Positions 44,019 to 54,597 of a DNA stretch of 64,000 nucleotides are shown here, piece after piece. The position numbers and the translations under genes were made by a program. The first letter of the stretch is position 1. Every line of letters starts with the position of its first letter. This DNA comes from Pohlia nutans (taxonomy: Eukaryota; Streptophyta; Bryopsida; Bryales; Mniaceae), in the NCBI GenBank assembly GCA_022496805.1, contig CM040091.1:16048336-16112335 (forward strand), read 5' to 3'. The notes under the pieces were generated by a model. The model saw only the letters and a list, made by a program, of their open reading frames with translations, had not been told where the DNA came from and ran no database searches.

Positions 44019-45345
44019 CAGTTCCCTTCGGAAAGTCTTCGGACAAATCGAATCTAGGGTTCTTCAGAGTTCTCGCACTACTGACTTCAAACGGCTCCCA
44101 TTTCTTCAGCCGGCCTTCAAACCCTAGATTTCTTTTCACAACATGGTGTACACAGGAGAGGAAAAGGCTCAAGTGGTTGGGATGTTCAAGGGTGGCTGCA
44201 GAGTGAGTGAAATTGCCGTTTCTTTAGGTATACCTAAACAGAGTATTTCTGACATTCTGAAGAAGTACCGCATTGAAAACACCGTGGAGACCTCGCAACG
44301 CAGTGGAAGGCCAAAGAAGTTGTCTGAGCGGGATACTAGAGCAATTGTTCGAGTAGCCAAGCAGAACAGGAGGGCAACATTGGCAGACATCACGAATTCT
44401 TCGCCTATCCAAGTAAGTCATACTGTTGTGAGACAAGCATTGAAAGATTCTGGTTTGCAAAGTAGAATTGCTCGCAAAAAGCCATTTCTTTCACGTGTTC
44501 ACAAAGAGAAGCGACTTGCTTTTGCAAAAAGTCATGTCAATTGGACCGTAGAGCAGTGGAAGAATGTGATTTGGACAGACGAGGCAACCTTTGAAATTGG
44601 CAAAAATTTCCGGCAAATTTGGGTGTGGCGTAGCACCAAAGAAACTTACGAACCGGACTGTTTGGCTCCAACTTTCAAGAGCGGTAGGACTTCAGTGATG
44701 ATCTGGGGTGCTTTCTACAATAATCTAAGGTCATCATTAGGGTTTATGATACCAGGAAAGCGAACTGCTCTTGATTTTGTGGATATAGTTTACGAAGGGC
44801 CTCTGAAAGAATTTTTGTTGTTAGTTCCTGGGGCAATTCTCATGGAAGATGGTGCTCCTGTGCATCGTAGTCTTGCACCAAAAAAATGGAGAGAAGATTG
44901 AGGATTGCAGAAGCTTGAATGGTCGGCGCAGTCACCAGATTTGAATCCGATTGAAAATGTGTGGGCCATGATGAAGAACAGTATACAGAATCGCTCAACA
45001 CCAATTACAAACATTGCAGACATGAAGATAGCTCTGCAAGAGGTGTGGGTAGGCTTAGACATTGAGAACTTTGAAACTTTGATTGTAAGTTTGCCCACCA
45101 GAATGGCTGCTGTGATCAAGGCCAAGGGAGGAGCAACTCGATGGTAAATTGGTATACTTGCAGAAAGAGATTCTCAATTGACTCAAGATTTTTCTTGTAT
45201 TTTCATGTGTTGGTTGTCGATGAGTATAAAAAATTTGAGGTCAGTGCATGGATTTTGGATTGTGCTACATCAAATTTGATGCCAAGTGATGCGGCTGTCC
45301 AGAGTCAGTTTTCTTGGTTGTCCGAAGACTTTCCGAAGGGGATTG
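44019..45345 (+). mobile_element. Tc1/mariner element, 1.33 kb
   Basis: Terminal inverted repeats of about 28 bp: left CAGTTCCCTTCGGAAAGTCT, right (complement) CAATCCCCTTCGGAAAGTCT, both continuing TCGGACAA. TA dinucleotides flank at 44017-44018 and 45346-45347. It carries one transposase frame interrupted by a stop. The right TA is shared with the neighbouring MITE. Confidence 0.93.
44143..45147 (+). pseudogene. Tc1-family (DD34E-type) transposase with in-frame stop
   Basis: One continuous frame of about 334 codons broken by TGA at 44899-44901. Residues ~10-50 form a Tc1-type helix-turn-helix (GMFKGGCRVSEIAVSLGIPK), followed by a second DNA-binding region with the GRP-like 'RSGRPKKLSERD' hinge. 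Catalytic acidic residues are visible in IWTDEATF, LMEDGAPVH (both before the stop) and NPIENVW (after it). All three are kept, but the stop separates the last Glu, so the product would be inactive unless read through. The protein cuts and pastes at TA. It fills most of the element. Confidence 0.92.
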
Positions 45346-45347
45346 TA

Positions 45348-45594
45348 CAGTACCCAGAAGAAATGTTACGTAATTTTTACGTAACTTGAGTTCTACTATA
45401 GTGAACTTCAAGTGATCACTAGGAGGTCAATTTTAGCAATTATCCACATATCTTCTACTTTTCACAACTTTACTTTACTTTCTATAAATAGGTGAAAATC
45501 CCAAGGTAATTGCTCTAAAATTGAACTCCTAGTGGTCACTTGAAGTTCACTATCAAGTTAAGTAAAAATTACGCAACATTTCTTCCGGGTACTG
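45348..45594. mobile_element. Stowaway-like MITE abutting the Tc1 element, 247 bp
   Basis: Long inverted repeats of about 80 bp: left CAGTACCCAGAAGAAATGTT, right (complement) CAGTACCCGGAAGAAATGTT. TA flanks at 45346-45347 and 45595-45596. The left TA is the same TA that ends the Tc1 element. The first bases (CAGTnCCC) resemble the Tc1 terminus, so the MITE may be mobilised by a related transposase. Confidence 0.88.
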
Positions 45595-45596
45595 TA

Positions 45597-46945
45597 CAAG
45601 ACGAATATCATTTCAACTATCAAACTCATACTGGATGCTCACAATCCGCCGATCATCATGTTATTTAATGGAGAATAATTTGCAAACGAGACTTGCTCAA
45701 AAGCTGCAGGACGTGGTGGCAACGCCGTTGACAACAACGAAACAGCCAGACACTTCTGGAAGGCACGCTTGCATTGCATTGCAGCTGCATCCGCCTACTC
45801 CCCCAACCTCACACTCTACTTGCATATCGGAAGGGCAGTTCAATCTCATCCCTGGCCAACAAGCTCGCATTTAAACACTCAACGATTAATGCTCTTCGTT
45901 AATTACAAGACGTATCTGGTTTCAGAGGCTCATAAACTTGAGGTTAAGCATGGTTTTTAAGAAGCAAAAAGTTGACAAAGAGTCAGTCATCTGATGTTAA
46001 ACTACCTCTACTTTCATGCAAAAAGCTCACATAGTCGTCAGAGCATGTATCGCGGAAAGATGTTGTAGTCCCGTGCTGTTGATCTTGTATCATTGAATTG
46101 CTGTTGGCGGCCTTGTCAAGGTGAATGCAGCGATGTTATTTTTTGGCGTTTATGATCATGCTAAGTTGCTATGTTTTTTTTTTTTTTTGAATTACTTTTT
46201 AAATTAGAAACGATTCATCACTTTTGTTCTATCGTCATCAGGTTTGGATCGTCGGCGGTGGACGGCAGGGGCAATGATGAACGGTGTCCACTAACGCGAA
46301 TAATCAAGGACATATGAAACATCGAAGTCTTTCACTTTTAGGGTCAGTAAGCCCCAGTCTGTCTACCACATTGATAATTTCGGTCTGTACTGCTGTTGTC
46401 GAGAGCAAATTATCGTTCCACTTGCCGTGGATATTCTCCAAGGAAATGAATTTCCGAGCTTGTCTTACATAAGCCATGTAGCTCAGACCGCGCGATGAAA
46501 GATAATGCGAGCATCTGTTGCGTCTGGAATTCTGGTCTGTTGCATCCGTAGACAGATTTGTCGTGCAGCCTGTCTCAAATTCGTGTAGAATTTTGGTGAC
46601 AATTATGTGTGCATACCAGTATCTATGAAGTTTGAGTCCCGGAGCAGTCTCCAAGATTTGGTGACATCATTGTTACTTTCGAAGTTACATGTGCTTTGTC
46701 GTGTAGAAGACATCGCTATGCTGCATTTAGGTCCAAGCTATAGGGTTTGTGTGTGTAATGTCTTGTAACTTCTCTCATGACAATCGTGCTGAAATTCAAT
46801 TTGGTGTTGATTCTGAATACAAGCGTTTGTCTTCGTATAGCAGAAGGGATATGATGAAGAGAAGATATTAGCTGTAAAAGTAAGCTTCGCTTCTAGAGCT
46901 TGACAGGGTTTATTAATAAAAATTAAGTGAAAGTTCTATGAAACC
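45597..46945. other. No confident gene
   Basis: Several short frames (45635-45874 +, 46304-46654 -) lack domains. A poly-T run lies near 46172-46187. Possibly remnants of a gene or retrosequence. I cannot identify it. Confidence 0.35.
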
Positions 46946-47436
46946 CATGACTAGTTCATCTATAAACGACAATGGTCGTAAGTAGGCCCGACCTTCCATG
47001 CTTTAGACAGTGCTGTTGAAATCTGAAGCAAATCATCATTATGAGGTTGTTTAGGATGTATTGTACATGGCATTCATTGTTTTGCAATTCGTAATTTATT
47101 TGACAATAGTTTGCTTATCTGTGCGCAACAACTGGTTGAGAATCTGAGATGGCAAACTCAAGGACCGAGCTGTGTGGCACCTGTTGTAAAGGAATCTTGA
47201 TCATCCACACGACTCGGTCCTTGAGTTTGCCATCTCAGATTCTCAATCAGTTGCTTCGCACAGAGAAGCAAACTATTGTCAAATAAATTACGAATTGTAC
47301 AACAATGAACGCCGTGTACAATACAACTTAAACAACCTCATAATGATGATCTGCTTCAGATTTCAACAGCACTGTCTAAAGCATGGAAGGTCGGGCCTAC
47401 TTACGATCATTGTCGATTATAGATGAACTAGTCATG
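46946..47436. repeat. 490-bp foldback (long hairpin), 37-bp loop
   Basis: Left arm 46946-47177 and right arm 47215-47436 are reverse complements with only scattered changes. Matching landmarks: catgactagttcatctataa / the same at the far end, gcccgaccttccatgcttta, and ggcaaactcaaggaccgag around the loop. A transcript from either strand would fold into a hairpin of about 220 bp. There is no coding sequence and no transposon-type terminus. Confidence 0.92.
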
Positions 47437-47577
47437 AGGAGTCGTTGGCACCTACCAAAGCTCAGCAGGGCAGCGATCAAACCTACGCCCGCTGCAGGTC
47501 AGTTTTTTCTTTCTTTTTTTTCTTTTTTCGTCAATATATCATGCAATTGAGGGTTAAATCATGAAGCTTTTGCTCAT

Positions 47578-48092
47578 GGAGCGCAAAATCATGAAGCTTT
47601 TGCTCAAGGTGAAGAATGGCACCCCACCTCAGAGGAAAACCTCGTTGCGCCAGCTGACTGATAAAGCAAGGGAGTTTGGTGCTGGGCCTTTGTTTAACCA
47701 GATTCCGCCTTTGCTTATGTCTCTACCCTTGAGGATCAGGAACGCCATCTGCTTGTGAAGGTTAATATTGACACCTATAATCATCCTCCCTGTCGATAAT
47801 TTGGACGAGTTGGTCAGGCCTTTTGTGCACAAGATTCTTGTGGTTATTGGGTCTCTTCTTATCGATGAGGATTATTATGCTCGTGTGGAAGGTCGGGAGA
47901 TTATTTCAAAGTTAAGTAAAGCTGCAGGATTGGCCACCATGATTGCCGCGATGAGGCCTGACATTGATAATATCGACGAGTACGTGAGAAACACCACTGC
48001 GAGATCTCAGTGTGGTGGCTTCTGCACTTGGAATTCCTGCGCTGCTGCCTCTTTTGGAAGCTGTGTGTCAGAGTAAGAAGTCTTGGCAGGTG
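47578..48092 (+). pseudogene. Fragment of SF3B1 (splicing factor 3b subunit 1), frameshifted
   Basis: The text [69 protein letters not shown] and [18 protein letters not shown] is the highly conserved HEAT-repeat start of SF3B1, a U2 snRNP core protein. The coding sense runs through three frames: a 1-nt loss near 47717, indels around 47765-47800, and another shift near 48000, after which [10 protein letters not shown] and SKKSW appear in a different frame. About 170 codons of a ~1300-residue protein are present. It ends at CTTGGCAG|GTGAAG, which looks like an exon-intron junction, so it could be a duplicated exon rather than a retrocopy. Confidence 0.9.
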
Positions 48093-50039
48093 AAGTTGTT
48101 GATGACGGGATTTGACAGTGCGTGATGGATTTTGAACCAAGGGTCCAAGGTATACTTGAATCTTGAAATTATACTGTAGTGTAGGAAATAGATTAGCTCA
48201 GGAAATTGATCAACTTAGGGCTTAGTTAGAATGAGGTTGTCTTTTTTTGCAATTTATCTTGAGTCCATGTGTGTACATAGATTAGAATCTAGAATTGTAG
48301 TGTGTAGTTGTAGATAGTAGTGATTGGTTTTAGATTAGAGTGTGCAGCTTGAAATGAACACAATTTGGACATGAAGTCCTAGTTGTGAAACATTATGAAA
48401 TTTACTTCTCAATAATTGTAAAATGTACTCAATTTGAGAATTCTGAAAGCAAGACAAGATCCTACTTTGAACATTTTGATATCACCTTGGAATCTACGTT
48501 TCTGCAACATTGTGAAATCATCAATTTCTTACTTAATTTGGGACATTTGAGAATTTTTTACTCAATCACCACGTTCAAACAACATCACTAATAATGTTGT
48601 GGGTGAATTTTACCACGATAGTTTGGAAAAACAATTACTAGTGTAGCTGTTCAAAAATAATGTGGGCCACATTGTATGATGATTTCAGTGTACAAGGAAT
48701 AAAATGATTAAAAATATAATATCGTACCCGGCTGTTAGCTGCTCACGTGGAATATTTTATTTTTTAATCCAAATGGTGTGAATATTTTCTATTCGTACGT
48801 GGACATTTTCACTGTTAGAAAATAGATACCTTTTGGAAAAAAACAATTCAGAAAAAATTGAGCTTGTCTTTTTATATTGATCATGATGCTTGGGTACATT
48901 AAATGTTGTTGGATTTAGAGATTTGACCATTTGAGCAACTAGAGAGACCATTGAGAAAGTGTATTTAAATCCATATAATTAAAAGGTGGATTTAGAGAGT
49001 GGATTATTTGTGCAACTCCTTAAACATACTTTTAATTAAGTGTAGCTTTTTTTAATGTGAAAAAATAAAGAATAAGATATCATTTATGATGACAAATTTG
49101 CTAATTGTAAAAGAAAAACTAGCGATTAAAGGATATATCAGCCTCGACAAAAGGTTGGTGGTTGGAGAGGCAAATTGAATTTGGAGGTGGGTCCGAGTAT
49201 TTATTTTGAAGTTTTCATCCAAACTTTGGAGGTGTTGGGATATTGCACTACTAGCCTACTAGGGATGCACTAAGGTAGAATTATTTAAAATAGACACTTT
49301 AAACTTACACTATCAAACCTCATAAATTTCTCACATCTTTGAAATATGCTATACAGTTTGTGTTGTTTTTCTCATATAATTTATTGTCAAGCCGATTTAT
49401 CATGTTTTATAGTGTTTTCAAGCCATGGCATCTTTGTTGCGTACATGTACAAGGAAGAAACTATGGAGGCATTGTGTTTTCTTAACCCTAAAACGTCCTA
49501 TGGGGATAGTATATACGTTGTCGTATAATTGAGATTTGCTACCAATAAGATACTCTAAATTGAGATCTTAACAGCTCATTAGAACCGCATTGATCTAAAT
49601 TTCAACTTCTCTTTTGAACTCAAACCCATTAAAGGTGTGGATTCATTTCAAATACAACTAAAATACACCGTATTCTTATAGTCACCCCGGCACGTTCAAC
49701 CGTTTATGGGTTAAGGGTGATTGTTAAATGTGCCTACATTCATGAGAGAATAGCATTTGGATTTTTGTGATAATAGGATTAGTTTTCTTCATTCCCGTTC
49801 TACTTTGTTGTGTCATTTGACTCAAATGAGATATATATGGTGATGGTTACATTTGAGGAGTTCATGAAGCCATACATATGCACTTAGAAAATTACACATG
49901 GGACATGTGATGGATGGAAATCTTATCATACCTAAAAATGGTTGTGTTTCTAACATATTCTATGTATGGCCCAGTGCGGAATTTTAAGAAGTTATTGTTT
50001 TACTTTTGTGGTGACAAACGAGATTGAGCATGGAGCATA
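48093..50039. other. AT-rich intergenic DNA, nothing recognised
   Basis: Mostly low-complexity AT-rich sequence without supported frames. A CCGTTTATGGGTTAAGG phrase near 49698 resembles the CCCCTAAA-ended repeat terminus. Confidence 0.5.
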
Positions 50040-50523
50040 GAGGTTGTTAGTTGGTGACTCATCCTCCAAGCATGGGCCATTCTCCATTCTCCAAGAGCCA
50101 TTCTTCACCCATGGAGGAGAAGAATGGAGAACGAAGAATCTCCGAGAATGGGCCCTCCACCATTCAATGAGAGCGTGCCACGTCCCCATTCTGTATTCTC
50201 CAAGAATGAGAAGAAAGAGGTATAAACAAGTCGTAAAATTCATCTAGCCTGCCGGTAAATACGAAGGCAAAGACTCACCAGTTTCTCAATACGTAGGATC
50301 TCTTCCAAGCTAGTATTACTTATATCAATAATACGTAGGGGGTGTTTCACTTCTTTCTTCCCATTATTAGAGAATGGAGAATGGGGACGTGGCACGCTCA
50401 TCTTGAATGGTGGAGGGCCCATTCTCGGAGATTCTCCATTCTTCTCCTCCACGGGTGAAGAATGATTCTCGGAGAATGGAGAATGGCCCATGCTTGAAAA
50501 ATGAGTAACCAACTAACAACCTC
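50040..50523. repeat. Inverted arms rich in 'attctccattctcc', around an LRR scrap
   Basis: 50040-50221 is the inverse of about 50352-50523. Shared text includes gttagttggt, gggcccattctcggagattc and acgtggcacgctca. Between the arms (about 50255-50330) lies sequence matching the LRR gene at 53207-53275, so the left arm is a second, partial copy of the MITE at 50338-50904. Confidence 0.8.
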
Positions 50524-50904
50524 AGTCTATTCTCCATTCTCAATATCCACAAACTAGATAGATAGATAGAAACACCAGCCTTAACTGGGCTGGTGTGAAT
50601 AAAGTGTCCGTTTGTAATGACAATGACCCAATGTCCACCTGACAGAGGGCCATTGGACCAAAACTACTCTCCCCTTTCGGAGATGGACTATTTAGTAGCC
50701 AAGAATAAATGGACCGTGACCGTGGAGATGCTTTGGGTGTGTTTTAAAGGATTTTTGTATTGAGAGGAGAACGCCAAGTCATGAGTTCCACAAACCACAA
50801 AAGGGGAGTCACACCTTCTCCATGGAGAAGCTATCCTATTGGCTCCTCTTTTTCCTCATTCTCCATTCTCCATTCTCCATTCTCTGAGGAAGTGTGACAA
50901 CCCC
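50338..50904. mobile_element. MITE with GGGG-TGT ends, 567 bp, in the LRR pseudogene
   Basis: The left end GGGGGTGTTTCACTTC and the right end (complement) GGGGTTGTCACACTTCC are similar inverted termini. TA lies on both sides (50336-50337 and 50905-50906). The sequence before and after is contiguous in the intact LRR gene, which supports an insertion here. GGGGGTGTTT-type termini recall Tourist/PIF MITEs, though the target duplication is only clear for two bases. Confidence 0.7.
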
Positions 50905-51178
50905 TAATGCAAATTAGTTCTTTCAAGTGACCCATGTGGAGTTTCTAGCCATTCGATCTCTCGACGAAATTTCCACCCGGTTGCTTCCTTCAGCTCCCGA
51001 AATCGGTAGATAGACTTCGACACCAGCTTCCGCAAACCCTGAGATCGACCTTCTGCAGTCCCTGACGTCTATCCAGTTTCAGCACCCTACTTTCAATTGA
51101 TGTTATCCCCTCGTCGATATGAACTTGGTATCTGTGCGTGTCGTGTGCGTGTCGTAGGCAGGATTGTTTCGAATCACT

Positions 51179-51348
51179 CACTAGTAGAAATCTTGTCTTA
51201 TGTGACAAGTCTTTAGTGACTAAATGTCCGGAAAGACAAGTCCATAATGACGCAAAGATCACTTTGTCACTTTGTGTCAATATGGACTTGTCTTTCCGGA
51301 CATTGAGTCATTAAAGACTTGTCACATAAGACAAGATTTCTACTGGTG
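51179..51348. mobile_element. CACTA-type MITE (CACTAGTAGAAATC ends), 170 bp
   Basis: Ends CACTAGTAGAAATC and GATTTCTACTGGTG. The element is nearly one long palindrome (cttgtcttatgtgacaagtc and its complement). The target duplication ACT lies at 51176-51178 and 51349-51351. The empty site is visible: the intact LRR gene reads gtttcgaatcac-cttcttcacaaatttatcg at 53868 without the insert. Confidence 0.92.
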
Positions 51349-52310
51349 ACTGTCTACACGAATTTATCGAAATGTGGAATTGTGATCCATCTATGCTCAA
51401 ATTCAGATAGGTGCACAAGTTCCATCTTCACCAACATGCTCACCTTCAAAGCGATGTGCATCCACAAATAAGTATGCGCTAATCGTGTATATATAATCAC
51501 CGCCATAGCTTATGCACAAAAACTTTGAAATTGTGGATTTAAGCATGTAATTTTGTTAGCTAATAATCTGCTATAATTAACCAGCACTTGAATGAGTATG
51601 ATGAACATGATTCATGGTTAACAAAAGAATAGATTATCTAGAGACTTAGTGACCGGCATAACTTACGTCTTGTATATATCCAAGCAGCTTCAATTCTGAA
51701 CGATTGTAAGACATTGGCAACAAAGTGAGAGAGTCTGATCATCACGGTCATAATCGTCAAACCATCTGTCCCTAAGGAAATGTGCTCCCAATATCAGATC
51801 AAGAAGTGTGAATCTCAGGTGATCATCCAGAGAATAAAATCTCGGTTTGGCCTCCACCGCACCCAAAAACAGCTATAACATCCTTGATTAATATACTTTA
51901 CAGCAATTACAATCAAAACAAAAACCCCCAGTCACAGTTTAATCTCATGGATGCTACTGAACAAAGAGCCACGCGCACTTGTAGCAAAGATCAATCTCAT
52001 AAGCTGCGAGAAGTCATGATCATAGCTTCATGCTTTCAAAGAATCAATACTTAATATCTTAAAGATATCAATTATACCTCAAAGGTTCATGCATTCAACT
52101 GCAAAGTAGAAGACATGTCTGTTTTGTTCAGACATTCAGACCAGCTTTCAGTTCACTATACAGATCCCGAGGACCATCTACTCATGGTGTACATCAACCT
52201 CTATTGCACACACCACATTCATGGCAAGAAGCCGATTCCAGTTGCTCACACTCTAGAAACACCCCAGGCAATCCAACAGCCTGCCTTCTTGTAATGACGT
52301 GTCTGCCTCT

Positions 52311-52576
52311 CCCGTGCAAATATGAAAACTCATGAAAGAGTGTTGAGGGGTTCCCGCTTCAGTTTCGAAGAAAAAAGGTCGCATTCTCATCAAACTCTGG
52401 ATTCAGCCGTCTACTGCATTGTTCTCCTTGATTCATTGCAGAGGAAACTGAAGGGGGATATTTTCCTGCTTATAAACGAGAACGACACAGACGCTTATCA
52501 TTAAAGGATGCTGCAAAGGATGAAAGAGATGATATCACGAAATCAATCGGTGACCAACATCAATTAACCCCTATAG
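52311..52576. other. Spacer, no gene
   Basis: A 60-codon frame without features. Confidence 0.4.
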
Positions 52577-52750
52577 CACAGGGAGATAAAAACAAGTTTC
52601 CCATGTGGGACACGCGGACAAATTTCCCACACCTGTAACTTTCCCAGATCTAAATACACTACAATCATCCCAGGAAAGTTACAATTATAGGGACTTTTCC
52701 CCACTTCCCATATGAAATCCCATGTCGGAATGCCTTTATCTCTTCCTGTG
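52577..52750. mobile_element. CACTA-type MITE (CACAGGGAGA family), second copy
   Basis: Ends CACAGGGAGATAAA and TTTATCTCTTCCTGTG, with inner complementarity through tgtaactttcc/ggaaagttaca. Flanking triplets TAG and CAG differ by one base. Related to 35090-35243 in terminus and inner motif. Confidence 0.72.
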
Positions 52751-52784
52751 CAGGACCAACTAACCCAAATTCGGCTTTTCCAAC

Positions 52785-52972
52785 AGTTTTGAGTTTTGAG
52801 TAGGTCAAAATTTGGACTTCCTCTTCTACAAAATTAATTGATTTCTGACCAACACATCCAATGATGTTCAATAGTTCTGTTGATATAAGCTGTGATCGAA
52901 CCACTCTGAAGTATATTTTTCACAATACGATCACATGAATTTCTCATATTCAAGCTGTGAATCCTTGGTTCA
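52785..52972. repeat. Copy of the receptor-kinase intron repeat, at an LRR 3' end
   Basis: Aligns by eye with 2380-2540: ttttgagtaggtc, ggacttc, ttgatttctgac, ttctgttgatataa, tttttcacaatacgatca and gtgaatccttggt. It ends within a few bases of the stop codon of the minus-strand LRR gene, so it forms that gene's 3' UTR or downstream region. Confidence 0.7.
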
Positions 52973-54561
52973 TTAATCTTCGTCATCCGAACAACCAGAG
53001 AGATCGTACTCCGTGTCACTAATATCACTAACAGCTACAACGTCGTGTCTCATCTCCTCACGATTAAAAAGCACCTTGGGTTTATCAAAGTAAAACGATG
53101 ATGGATCATCTTTTATCAACGGGGTCTCCTCAAGCAACACCTTCTGCAGTGCCGGCAAGTGATGGAGGTTAGGAAGACGCTTCAGCTTTGAACCCCAGCA
53201 GTATAACTTCTTCAGACTCACCAGTTTCTCAATGCCTGGGATCTCTTCCACGCCACTACGACTTATATTAAGGCAAACCAGTTCTTTCATGTGACCCACG
53301 TCGGGTAAACTGCACAGGGTCTTGCAAGCCGAGAGCTCTAGGAGAGTCAGTGAATGCAGTCCACGGAAGCCAGCGATAGTAGAAAGGGCACAACACATAC
53401 CAAAGATCAAGCTTTCCAAGCAGTTCAACGAGCTCAGATCCCCGCTTCCTTCCAGTAGACGGTCACACCAGATCTCCAGTCGAACGCAGTCGAACGCATT
53501 GGCTGATGTCAATATCGTGTCTCGGTCCACAGTCTGAAAGGAACTCTCGGCAAAACCGAAACTCTCTAAGAGAGGGAAGGTTTCGTAAATCAGGATAGCC
53601 GTCATATGACCTGCAGTCATAAATCTCTAGCCATCGGAGCTCTCGAAGATATTTCCACCCGGTTATCTCCATCAGCACCGGACAGCAGCAAATAAGCAGC
53701 AACCTCAGCTTCCGCAAACCCCTGAGATCGACTTTCTCCAGTCGGCGACATCCGTCCAGTATCAGCGCCCTCATTTGTTGCGGTGGGCAGATTTCTCTCG
53801 CTAACATAAACTTCTTCTCGACGTCCAAATTCTTAAAATGTCTGTGCGCGTCAAAGGCAGGATTGTTTCGAATCACCTTCTTCACAAATTTATCGAATAC
53901 GCGGAAGCGTGACCAATCTACCCTCGAGACTCCTTCCTCGCACGGATCCCAGAGGTGCACAAGTCTCTTCATCAGCAGCATGCTCACCTGCGAGGAGATG
54001 TACATCCACCTGTAAGTGTGCACCAATCGTGCATGATCATCGCAACATCTTCTAACCACAAACTCAAATTGTGCTCTTCACAGAGAAACTGCAATCCTAT
54101 CAGCACATAAGCTGACATAACCTACACTTTAACCAGTTCTGAACACTACTGATCGTACACAAACTGAATGAATTCAGCGCACACTTGGCCACTGGCATAA
54201 CCTACGTCGTTGTATATATCTGAGCAGCTTCGATTCTGAACGATGGAAAGCCACCGGCATGAATATGAAACGGTTTCTTCTTCTACATCGAGCCAGGTGC
54301 CCTTCGATAAATGCCTTCCGAATATCAGATCAAGAAGTGTGGATCTCAGCTGACAATCAAGCGACCAAAATCCTGGTATAGCCTGCACCGCACCCAATAG
54401 CCCCAAACAGCATCAGTGTCTAACACGGTCCCCTGACCCATGTAAGTTGTTCCCGTGAATCCGAAACCAAATGGAAACATCCCAAGGTCATGAATCTCTC
54501 CTTTCCAACAGACTTGTAAAAGAGGCATTGTGCTCGTATGAACGGTCGCTCGCATAAGCAT
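52973..54561 (-). pseudogene. Leucine-rich-repeat (resistance-protein-like) gene, frameshifted
   Basis: The first frame runs 54059 down to 53463 and the second ends at TAA 52973-52975. They overlap where the 10-mer cagtcgaacg is directly duplicated (53477-53486 and 53487-53496). Counting one copy makes the LRR text continuous (QCVRLEIWCDRLLEGSG...). The upstream part has a non-LRR domain (VHLWDPCEEGVSRVDWSRF, RVFDKFVKKVI), then about nine LRRs of the plant-specific type (LILDGCRRLEKVDLRGLRKL, CWGSKLKRLPNLHHL), and an acidic tail (SGCSDDED). This architecture resembles the C-terminal half of NLR immune receptors. Frames at 54146-54561 on - may be earlier exons, but no NB-ARC motifs (P-loop, GLPL, MHD) are in the window. 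Either a truncated receptor or an allele with a recent lesion. Confidence 0.75.
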
Positions 54562-54597
54562 CTGTAAGCCATGACAATGGCTTCATGCGCTCAATGA

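Larger units (their letters stand above)
50255..52310 (-). pseudogene. Decayed duplicate of the neighbouring LRR gene
   Basis: Blocks match the gene at 52973-54561 in the same order and orientation: 50270-50330 (gactcaccagtttctcaata, compare 53217), 50912-50935 (ttagttctttcaagtgaccc, compare 53282), 50955-51100 (tttccacccggtt; ttccgcaaaccctgagatcg, compare 53650-53730), 51100-51178 and 51352-51400 (ggcaggattgtttcgaatca, compare 53860), and 51650-51900 (compare 54180-54400). It is split by two MITEs and has lost the stretch equivalent to about 53310-53630. No frame remains open. Tandem duplication followed by decay is the simplest reading, typical of resistance-gene clusters. Confidence 0.85.

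Noticed and set aside
52973..54561. Frame change in the LRR gene as an intron
   Set aside because: The two frames overlap by about 160 bp with no suitable donor/acceptor, and a 10-bp direct duplication explains the shift exactly.
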